The translations under genes were made by a program, and so were the position numbers. The notes beneath the pieces are model-generated. The model searched no databases, had not been told where the DNA came from, and was given only the letters and a program-made list of their open reading frames with translations. A stretch of DNA of 47,209 nucleotides, taken from contig VAYN01000012.1 of assembly GCA_005885405.1 (NCBI GenBank), positions 58,950 through 106,158 of the forward strand, given 5' to 3'. How positions within the stretch are numbered: position 1 is the stretch's first letter; each line of letters starts with the position of its first letter. Below are positions 40,671 through 47,209 of the stretch, in pieces. This DNA is from Actinomycetota bacterium. GTDB taxonomy: Bacteria; Actinomycetota; Thermoleophilia; Solirubrobacterales; 70-9.

Positions 40671-42298
40671 GTCCGCGAGCCTGGATTTGCACCATCGCCG
40701 CCGCGGCAGTCTGGGCGGGCCTGGCGACTCCTGCCACCGCCAGCTTGACCCAGGCGGTGGGAGCGGGCAACAGCCTCAATGCGGTCTCGTGCGTCCCCGC
40801 GACGACGACCTGCGTCACCTCCGACAGCCAAGGCAACGCCTTCTACGCAACCGATGTCAGCGTGACGGCGGCGGCTGCCTGGAACTCCTGGGCCGGCCCG
40901 GGCGTCGCTCCCAGTTGGGCCCTGGCCTGCCCCGCGACCTCGCTTTGCGTGCTCGCCTCCGGCACCGTTCCCGACAGCGAAGGCGGCAACGTCTACCGCG
41001 CCAACTCGCTCGGCGGCACCTTCCTCTCCTCGTTTCTTCCCGCCAACGGAGTCGGCGCGCTCTCCTGCCCCTCGACTGACTTCTGTGTCAGCGCCAACGA
41101 GGGCGGTGGTTTCATCCGCTACTCGACCAAACCGTCGGGGACGCTGTGGACGGCCGTCGTCATCGGCACCGGCGCGATGAAAGGTGTCTCTTGCCTCTCG
41201 CCGTCGTTCTGCGCGGTAGTCGATGCCGCCGGCAACGTTCGGGTCGCCACCACCGAACAGGGAGTGAAGGAAGGCGCGGGCTGGAAAGCGACCAGCGTCA
41301 ACGGGGCGGTGGCGCTGCAGGACGTCGTCTGCACCTCGACGAGCTCATGCCTCGCCGTCGACGGCAGCGGCGAAGTGCTCGAGCTGGCGATCGCCGCCGA
41401 CGGTGGCGCGACGGTCACGAGGCAGCCGGTCGCCGGCGCCGGGCGCCTGGTCGCCCTCTCCTGCGCCGGCCTTACCTGCGCGGCCGCGGACGCCGACGGC
41501 GGCCTGTTCGGTTCGATTGACGGCGGCGCGAGCTGGGCGATGAGGTCTGGAAGCGCCCCCGAGTTCACGAGCGTCTCCTGCGCCTCCGCCTCTCTCTGTG
41601 CCGGGGTGACGAGGGCAGGCACGATCACTACCTTTGACCCCTCGGCGCCCCTGCCACCGACCCTTGTCCTTTTCACCGGTTCCCTCCCCGCGGGAGTCGC
41701 CGGAGTGCCGTACGAGGCGCAGCTCGAGGCCGAAGGCGGAACCCCGCCGTACAAGTGGTCGGCCTCGGGGCTGCCGCCCGGGCTCTCGATCGATCCCGCT
41801 AGCGGCAAGATCAGCGGCACTCCGCTGACGGCGGTGTGCGTGCGGGTCCCGTGCCTGCAGCCCGCCGCCACCTACGCGCCGACGATCAGGGTGGCCGACG
41901 CCGACGGCATCCCGACCTCGAAGCAGCTGACGATCTCCCTCGCCGGTTCTGGCTCCGAGGAACCGCCGCCTCCGCCGCCGGTCATCGAGCCGCTCGTCAC
42001 CGAGCTGAAGTCCTCCCACCGTTCCTGGCGCTTCGGCCGCGGCGGGACGACCTTCTCCTTCCGGCTCAACGTCAAGGCCGGGGTGACGCTCCGGTTCAAG
42101 AAACGCTTCGGCGAGCGGACCAGGCGGAGCGGCTCGATCTTCCTCCTCGTCGATAGCGGCATCACCAGGATGGGCTTTAAGGGTCGCCTCCCGGGAGGGA
42201 AGCTGAAGCCCGGTCGCTACGTCCTCGAGGCCGCGGCATGGGGTTCGGCCGGGCACCGCACCACCCCCGCCTCGGTCGGCTTCCGCATCCTCCCGTAA
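40667..42298 (+). CDS. Secreted Cys-rich propeller plus Ig-like domain protein
   Basis: This is a 543-aa protein starting with TTG at 40667, which overlaps the PAP2 stop as TTGA. A signal peptide covers about residues 1-25 (WICTIAAAAVWAGLATPATA). Residues about 26-325 form a propeller with SC...T.CVA-type blades. It is closely similar to the C-terminal about 290 residues of the M4 fusion at 32064, for example GTLWTAV.IGTGAMK and FCAVVDA.GNVRVAT. A putative Ig-like (He_PIG-type) domain follows (about 335-425: GGTPPYKWSASGLPPGLSID). A C-terminal beta domain ends the protein. Paired cysteines suggest disulfides outside the cell. The binding target is unknown. Confidence 0.87.
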   Translation: MSPRAWICTIAAAAVWAGLATPATASLTQAVGAGNSLNAVSCVPATTTCVTSDSQGNAFYATDVSVTAAAAWNSWAGPGVAPSWALACPATSLCVLASGTVPDSEGGNVYRANSLGGTFLSSFLPANGVGALSCPSTDFCVSANEGGGFIRYSTKPSGTLWTAVVIGTGAMKGVSCLSPSFCAVVDAAGNVRVATTEQGVKEGAGWKATSVNGAVALQDVVCTSTSSCLAVDGSGEVLELAIAADGGATVTRQPVAGAGRLVALSCAGLTCAAADADGGLFGSIDGGASWAMRSGSAPEFTSVSCASASLCAGVTRAGTITTFDPSAPLPPTLVLFTGSLPAGVAGVPYEAQLEAEGGTPPYKWSASGLPPGLSIDPASGKISGTPLTAVCVRVPCLQPAATYAPTIRVADADGIPTSKQLTISLAGSGSEEPPPPPPVIEPLVTELKSSHRSWRFGRGGTTFSFRLNVKAGVTLRFKKRFGERTRRSGSIFLLVDSGITRMGFKGRLPGGKLKPGRYVLEAAAWGSAGHRTTPASVGFRILP

Positions 42299-42324
42299 GC
42301 CCTGACGGTTTTTGACGGCGGCTC

Positions 42325-42369
42325 GAGCGGCGGCACTACGACGTTCTGTCTCCCGGGCCGCCGCCGCTC
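42325..42369 (+). terminator. GC-rich inverted repeat after the propeller/Ig protein gene
   Basis: GAGCGGCGGC (42325-42334) pairs perfectly with GCCGCCGCTC (42360-42369), leaving a 25-base loop. It lies between the stop at 42298 and the GTG at 42386. There is no T-tract, so termination is inferred from position. Confidence 0.4.
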
Positions 42370-42385
42370 CTGTAGAAGTACCGGC

Positions 42386-43927
42386 GTGTTGATCGACGGT
42401 CTACCGCTCGAGGCTCCCGCCGCGCCGCTGAACGACCTGCTCCGGATCGGGCTCGACGCCAAGGCCGACGAGGTGGCGCTGGTCTCGGCGGAGCGCTCGA
42501 TGAGCTGGCGGGTGCTGGAGGAGGAGGCCGAGCGGCTGGCCGGCGGCTACCGCGGGCTGGGCCTGGAGCCCGGCGACCGGATCGCCTCGCTGATGCCGAA
42601 CCGGCTCGACCTGCTCGTCCACTACCTCGCCTGCTTCAAGGCGGGGCTGGTCGCGACCCCGCTCAACTACCGCTACACCCACCGCGAGATCGACCACGCG
42701 CTCGAAGTCAGCGGCGCGAAGGCGCTGTTGGCGCACGAGGAGCGGGGCGAGGACGTGGGGGAGAGCCGGCTCGCCGGGCAGCTGCCGATCAACCTGCAGT
42801 GGCCGCGGGACTTCGACCCGCTGCTGGAGAGCGAGCCGCTGCCGGAGCACCCGCCTTCGGATCCGGCCGACCCGGCGGCGATCTTCTTCACCTCCGGCAG
42901 CACCGGCCCCGCCAAGGGGGTCACCCACACCCGCTCGTCCCTGCGCTGGATGATCGCCAGCGCCGCCGCGGCCTTCGAGCTCGACGGCGACGACGTCTTC
43001 CTGCCCGGCTCCTCGATGTCTCACATCGGCTCCTTCCTCTGGGCGCTCAGCATGCTCTCGGTCGGCGGCCGCGTGGTGGTGGCGCGGACCTTCGACAGCC
43101 ACGAGCTGTTGCCGCTGTTGCGCGAGCAGCGGCCGACGGTGATGGCGATGATCCCGGCGGCGCTGCTGGCGCTTGTCCGCGACCACGACCTGCAGCCGCA
43201 CGACTTCGACTCGCTGCGGATCTGCCGCTGCGGCTCCGACAAGGTCTCGACCGAGCTCCTGCACGAGTTCGCCGCCGTCGCCGGCTTCCCGATCGTCGAG
43301 GGCTACGGGATGACCGAGGTCGGGCTGGCGACGCTGAACCCGCCCTCGGGCGTGGTCAAACAGGGCTCGATCGGGCGGCCGATCAGCGGCTTCAGCATCG
43401 CCCTAAGGGGCGAGGGAGGCGAGCCGGTCGAGGCCGAGGCGGTGGGCCGGATCTTCATCCGCACGCCGGCGCGGATGGCCGGCTATTGGGAAGCGCCGGA
43501 GGCGACCGCGGAGGTCCTGCGCGAAGACTGGATCGACTCAGGCGACCTCGCCCGCGCCGACTCCGACGGCTACCTCTGGTTCTTCGGTCGAAAGAAGCAG
43601 GTGATCGTCCACGACGGCTCCAACATCAGCCCCTACGAGGTCGAGGGCGCGCTCGTCGAGCACCCGGCTATCGACCTCGCCGGCGCCGTCGGCGTCCACG
43701 ACGAAGTCCACGGCGAGAACGTCCGCGCCTACGTAACCCTGCGCGAAGGCGCCGAGCGGCCGAGCGCGGCGGAGCTGATTGTCCACTGCCGCGAGCGGAT
43801 CGGCTACAAGGCGCCGGAGGAGATCCTCTTCCTCGAGGAGATGCCGCTCAACCCGACCGGCAAGATCGACCGCGTCGGCCTGAAGAAGATGGCCGAAGAC
43901 CACCTGCACCCGCACGGCCTCGCCTAA
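42386..43927 (+). CDS. AMP-forming acyl-CoA synthetase-like ligase
   Basis: This is a 513-aa protein, typical for the ANL superfamily. The adenylation motifs are present: FFTSGSTGPAKGVTHT (P-loop, about 167-182), GYGMTEVG (about 307-314), DSGDLARADSDGYLWFFGRK (about 385-404), and PLNPTGKIDR with the catalytic Lys at about 492. It would activate a carboxylate with ATP and pass it to CoA; the substrate (fatty, aromatic or other acid) cannot be read from sequence. It starts with GTG at 42386; TAGAAG (42373-42378) seven bases upstream suggests near-leaderless transcription. It is convergent with the TolB-like gene at 43934, six bases apart. Confidence 0.9.
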   Translation: MLIDGLPLEAPAAPLNDLLRIGLDAKADEVALVSAERSMSWRVLEEEAERLAGGYRGLGLEPGDRIASLMPNRLDLLVHYLACFKAGLVATPLNYRYTHREIDHALEVSGAKALLAHEERGEDVGESRLAGQLPINLQWPRDFDPLLESEPLPEHPPSDPADPAAIFFTSGSTGPAKGVTHTRSSLRWMIASAAAAFELDGDDVFLPGSSMSHIGSFLWALSMLSVGGRVVVARTFDSHELLPLLREQRPTVMAMIPAALLALVRDHDLQPHDFDSLRICRCGSDKVSTELLHEFAAVAGFPIVEGYGMTEVGLATLNPPSGVVKQGSIGRPISGFSIALRGEGGEPVEAEAVGRIFIRTPARMAGYWEAPEATAEVLREDWIDSGDLARADSDGYLWFFGRKKQVIVHDGSNISPYEVEGALVEHPAIDLAGAVGVHDEVHGENVRAYVTLREGAERPSAAELIVHCRERIGYKAPEEILFLEEMPLNPTGKIDRVGLKKMAEDHLHPHGLA

Positions 43928-43933
43928 CAGGCG

Positions 43934-45472
43934 CTACTTGGCTTTTCCAGGCTGCGGTTGGACCTTGATCGTTTTCGTGAACGTCTGCGCGCTTCCGGTC
44001 GGGCGAGTGACTTTGACCGCCAGCTTCACCTTCACCGTCCCGCCGGCCTTCAGCAGCTTTTTGCCGGCGGCGGTGATCTTCATTTTCAGGCCCTTCTTTT
44101 TTCCTTCCGCCACTTTCACCGAGCCCTTGGCGAAGACGATCGGCTTGTTCTTGGACCTCGCCCACGGCCGGAAGGCGGTGCGGGGAGCGACCGCCTTGGC
44201 GATGCCGTCGCCATGGCAATATTTCGGATCGGGGTGGCCGCCCTGGGCGTTGCAGTCGATGAAGACCGGCGTCATGTAGCGCCAGCCGTAGACCTTCTTC
44301 AGGTAGACGAGCCTGACTTTGGTCGGCGTTTTCGTGCCTTGTCCGGTTCCGCTGGTGCCGCCGCCAGCCGGAGTCTGTGGTTTGGCCGGCGGGGCGCACC
44401 CTTCGCAGGGTTTCCAGTCCGGTTCCTGGTTCTGTTCGGCGGACTCGGTGATCGGGACCGCGGGCGCGCTGCCGTCGGCCGGGGCGACGAGGACCTGCCG
44501 GTAACCGGCCCCGAACGTGGGATACGCGTCGAAAGCGACCCGGGTGCCGTCCGGAGAAAAGGTCGCGTCGTAGGGGACGACCCAACCGTCCGGCATCTCG
44601 ATCGCGTGTCCGGGGCCGGAGCCGTCCGCCGGCGCCACCCGGATGCGGTCGAGCGGTTCTTCGTCGGCGCTGTAGACGATCTGCGTCCCGTCCGGCGACC
44701 AGTCGACGCTGGAGTTGAGTTCCGCGGGGACGGGCAGCTCTTTGAAGCCGGAGCCATCCATGTTGGTGACGCGGATCTTCTCCGGGTCGCTGAAGGTGAC
44801 GGTCCCGACCCGGGTCCCGTCGGGCGAGACCGAGGGCCGGTAGCCGTAGGAGTTGGTCAGGACGGTGGGTTTCGCCGAGTTGTTCGGCGGCCCCTTCCAG
44901 ATGAACCCTTCCCGGCTGAAGAGGAGCGTCGAGCCATCCGGTGACCAGGCCGGCGAGAGCTCTGACTTGTTGGAGGTCGAGTCGATCGCCAGGGGGTCGG
45001 CGGTTCCGTCGGCCGGGCTCACGAACACCTCGCTTTCGAGGTTCGGCGGCGCGTTCGAGGAGTAGCGCTCGGCGTAGGCCAGCATCGTCCCATCGGGCGA
45101 CCAGGCGGGCTGGGTCAGGGACTCGACCCCTCGATCGGGCGAGTCGGAGATGTTGGTTGCTTCAACTTCGGCGGCGCTTTTGGTGGGGTCGAGCGTCCAG
45201 ACGTCCCAGCTGCCGAAGGCGTCGTAGAAGCCGTTGTAGGCGATCAAGCTCCCGTCGGGCGACCAAGAAGGCGTTCGCTCCTCACCCTCCGCGTCATCCG
45301 TTTCGGTCAGGTACCGATGTTCCGAAAGATTGTCCGGGTTGATGATGCAGAGGTCCTGTTCGCAGCTATAGGCGATCTGGTCCCCGCTGGCGCCCGGGGC
45401 GGCGAAAGCGGTGACGAGGAGAGCGGAGAGCCCGACGACCAAAGCCACTGCGTTCCTGAACCGATTCTGCAT
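43934..45472 (-). CDS. Secreted TolB/PD40-type beta-propeller protein
   Basis: This 512-aa protein has a signal peptide (about residues 1-30, VALVVGLSALLVTAFAAPGASG). Six or so PD40 blades with the signature P.WSPDG (TPSWSPDGSLIAYNG, QPAWSPDGTMLAYAE, SPAWSPDGSTLLFSR, DWSPDGTQIVYSAD) span about 60-345. A Gly/Pro-rich linker after CEGCAPP leads to a basic C-terminal beta domain with two cysteines (FIDC, KYCHGDG). The C-terminal domain resembles the ends of other secreted proteins in this window in composition. GTGAGG precedes the ATG at good distance. The role is unknown; such propellers usually bind proteins or surface polymers. It is divergent from the ABC substrate-binding gene at 45592. Confidence 0.88.
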   Translation of the reverse strand: MQNRFRNAVALVVGLSALLVTAFAAPGASGDQIAYSCEQDLCIINPDNLSEHRYLTETDDAEGEERTPSWSPDGSLIAYNGFYDAFGSWDVWTLDPTKSAAEVEATNISDSPDRGVESLTQPAWSPDGTMLAYAERYSSNAPPNLESEVFVSPADGTADPLAIDSTSNKSELSPAWSPDGSTLLFSREGFIWKGPPNNSAKPTVLTNSYGYRPSVSPDGTRVGTVTFSDPEKIRVTNMDGSGFKELPVPAELNSSVDWSPDGTQIVYSADEEPLDRIRVAPADGSGPGHAIEMPDGWVVPYDATFSPDGTRVAFDAYPTFGAGYRQVLVAPADGSAPAVPITESAEQNQEPDWKPCEGCAPPAKPQTPAGGGTSGTGQGTKTPTKVRLVYLKKVYGWRYMTPVFIDCNAQGGHPDPKYCHGDGIAKAVAPRTAFRPWARSKNKPIVFAKGSVKVAEGKKKGLKMKITAAGKKLLKAGGTVKVKLAVKVTRPTGSAQTFTKTIKVQPQPGKAK

Positions 45473-45591
45473 CTCAAAACCTCACTTTGACGGCGACTGG
45501 AGCGCCCATCCTCGCACTTCATGCAGCTGTCGCGGCTGCAGGATTAAGGGCGGGCCCGGTCGCTGCCGACAAGACACTCGGTGCTCACCTG

Positions 45592-47209
45592 ATGCGATCG
45601 CGAAAAGGCCCAGTCGGGTTAATAGCTGCAACCCTCGTCGCCGCGGCACTCATCGCCGCCGGCTGCGGCTCTGAGGGCGACGCCGCCCAGAGCGGAACCC
45701 TGCGGGCGACCTTCTCCTCCTTCCCCGACTACCTCGATCCGGCGCTCTCCCATTCCGAGGAAGGCTGGACGGCGATCTACGACACCTATATCCCGCTGCT
45801 CACTTATAAGCACGCGAGCGGCAAGGAAGGCAGCGAGGTCATCCCCGGCCTTGCCCGGGCCCTGCCTGAGATCAGCGCTGACGGCAAGGTCTACCGGCTG
45901 CAGCTGCGGAGCGGGCTCAAGTATTCGGACGGCACGCCTGTCCGGGCCTCTGACTTCAAGCGAGCGATCGAACGGGTCTTTCTCCTCAACTCCAGCGGCT
46001 CGCCCTTCTACACCGACATCGCCGGCGCGGAACGATTCGCGGAAACCAGGCGCGGCGGCATCCCTGGGATCGTCGTCGACGACAAGAGCGGGGAGATAAC
46101 GATCCGGCTCGTCCGTCCCCGTGGCACCTTCCTGCAGGAGTTGGCGCTGCCGTTTGCCGCCCCGCTGCCCGCCGGAACGCCGGACAAGGACCTCTCGGCC
46201 GATCCGCCGCCCGCGACCGGGCCCTACGAGATCGTCTCCTCGAAGCCGGGGAAAGGGTGGTCTTACGCGCGCAACCCGTATTGGGAGAAAGCGAACGCGG
46301 AGCGGCTGCCGGAGATCCCGAGCGGCCACGTCGACCGGATCGAGGTGACGGTGCTGCGCAACCCGGCGACGCAGGTCGCCGACGTCGAAGCGGGCCGCTA
46401 CGACTGGATGGAGAACCCGCCGCCGTCGGACCAGTACGCGGCGGTGAAGGAAAAGTACGAGGGGACTCAGTTCCGCGAGGAGCAGACCGAGAGCACCTAC
46501 TTCTTCTGGATGAACGTGACCGAGCCGCCGTTCGACGACGTCCAGGTCCGCCGCGCCGTCAACTACGCCGTCGACCCGCGGGCGCTGGAACGGATCTACG
46601 CCGGCCAGCTGGTCGGGACCCAGCAGATCCTGCCGCCGGGGATGCCCGGCTACGAGCGCTACGAGCTCTACCCGTACGACCTCGAAAAGGCAAAGGAGAT
46701 GATCGACGAAGCCGACCCGGCCGACCGCGAGATCACCGTCTGGACCGACAACGAACGTTCGCAGGAAGAAGCGGGCACCTACTACGCAGCGGTCCTCGAA
46801 GACATCGGCTTTGAGGTGAAGCTGCAGGTCTTGAACGCCGACAACTACTTCACCGTGATCGGCAACGCCTCGACCCCGGACCTTGACACCGGCTGGGCGA
46901 GCTGGTTCCAGGATTACCCGCACCCGAACGACTTCTTCCAGCCCCTGCTCTCCGAAGAGAGCATCTTCCCGACCAACACCTCCAACCTCTCCCGCATCGC
47001 CGACCCCGCCCTCAGCGCCGAAATCGGGCGGCTGGCAGAACGGCCATTGACTCCAGACGTCGAAGCGCAGTACGCCGCCCTCGACAAGAAGTTCATGCGC
47101 GAAGCCCCCTGGGCGCCCTACGGGACCGGCACCATCCCCACCTTCGTCTCCTCCGCGATCGACCTCGACAAGGTCATCTACAACCCGACGTTCAATCAGG
47201 ACCTGACGA
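45592..47209 (+). CDS. ABC transporter substrate-binding lipoprotein (SBP family 5), 3' truncated
   Basis: This is an open frame of 539 residues running off the window. ATG 45592 leads into a lipoprotein signal, LIAATLVAAALIAAGC, with lipid-carrying Cys25. It is a family 5 solute-binding protein: LDPALSHSEEGWTAIYDTYI near the start, then LQLRSGLKYSDGTPVRASDFKRAIERV (here in two parts, LQLRSGLKYSDGTPV and RASDFKRAI), ATGPYEIVSSKPG, NPYWEK, and FDDVQVRRAVNYAVDP with DLEKAKEMIDEA. It would capture a peptide, nickel chelate or similar solute for an importer whose permease genes probably follow downstream. No clear Shine-Dalgarno sequence is seen. Of the 119-bp gap to the divergent gene, only a TTGACG at 45487 stands out. 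Confidence 0.9.
   Translation, partial: MRSRKGPVGLIAATLVAAALIAAGCGSEGDAAQSGTLRATFSSFPDYLDPALSHSEEGWTAIYDTYIPLLTYKHASGKEGSEVIPGLARALPEISADGKVYRLQLRSGLKYSDGTPVRASDFKRAIERVFLLNSSGSPFYTDIAGAERFAETRRGGIPGIVVDDKSGEITIRLVRPRGTFLQELALPFAAPLPAGTPDKDLSADPPPATGPYEIVSSKPGKGWSYARNPYWEKANAERLPEIPSGHVDRIEVTVLRNPATQVADVEAGRYDWMENPPPSDQYAAVKEKYEGTQFREEQTESTYFFWMNVTEPPFDDVQVRRAVNYAVDPRALERIYAGQLVGTQQILPPGMPGYERYELYPYDLEKAKEMIDEADPADREITVWTDNERSQEEAGTYYAAVLEDIGFEVKLQVLNADNYFTVIGNASTPDLDTGWASWFQDYPHPNDFFQPLLSEESIFPTNTSNLSRIADPALSAEIGRLAERPLTPDVEAQYAALDKKFMREAPWAPYGTGTIPTFVSSAIDLDKVIYNPTFNQDLT

Noticed and set aside
1-47209. Prophage, transposon or genomic island
   Set aside because: I saw no integrase, transposase, phage structural gene, tRNA attachment site or target-site duplication, and composition looks even by eye.

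Overview
This 47.2 kb window is GC-rich, densely packed DNA with no rRNA, tRNA, transposase, phage or CRISPR signal that I could find. The gene content suggests a soil-type actinobacterium, most likely Thermoleophilia/Solirubrobacterales. It is dominated by large secreted beta-propeller, FN3-like and Cys-rich repeat proteins. It also has many TetR regulators, GTG starts, and several genes that look leaderless (TANNNT-N6-GTG). The taxonomic placement is inference.

Region 1 (1-18431) holds what looks like a tandemly repeated two-gene cassette. Gene A encodes a secreted propeller/FN3-like protein of about 900-1200 aa. Gene B encodes a secreted multi-repeat protein of about 900 aa. In cassettes 2 (6296-12675) and 3 (12786-18431) the A stop and B start overlap as ATGA, and each A gene is preceded by a GGGG-loop hairpin in its leader. 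Cassette 1 is represented only by the 3' end of its B gene (1-1079). Five TetR-type genes (1211-6086) lie between cassettes 1 and 2; one is a 621-aa TetR-TetR-winged-helix fusion. A3 is broken by a frame-changing deletion near 15420. A PucR/CdaR-type regulator (18432-19610) abuts B3.

Region 2 (19607-24118) has a vanadium haloperoxidase-like secreted protein, an M55 D-aminopeptidase split by a one-base G-run indel, a propeller protein with RTX-like glycine/aspartate repeats and a small zinc-ribbon protein.

Region 3 (24119-37169) carries two unusual giants. The first is a 2.2-kDa-residue-scale (about 2250 aa) secreted protein combining an RHS-associated segment, two duplicated six-bladed NHL propellers, an RHS-like repeat and a C-terminal streptogrisin-like serine protease. 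That protease is separated from the rest by a one-base frameshift. The second is a 1701-aa protein fusing about ten membrane helices, an M4 (thermolysin-type) metalloprotease and a Cys-rich propeller. Between them lie a small lipoprotein and an orphan NarL-type response regulator.

Region 4 (37282-47209) has a YncE-like propeller/PKD protein, a polyprenyl diphosphate synthase with an internal deletion next to its first Asp-rich motif, a PAP2 phosphatase, and a secreted protein sharing the Cys-rich propeller of the M4 fusion. It continues with an acyl-CoA synthetase-like ligase, a TolB-like propeller protein and a truncated peptide/nickel-type ABC substrate-binding lipoprotein.

Three independent reading-frame breaks, two of them one-base changes in G runs, mean that assembly or sequencing errors must be excluded before any gene is called a pseudogene. 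The most interesting candidates for undescribed biology are the repeated A-B cassettes with their TetR cluster and shared leader elements, and the two giant protease fusions.
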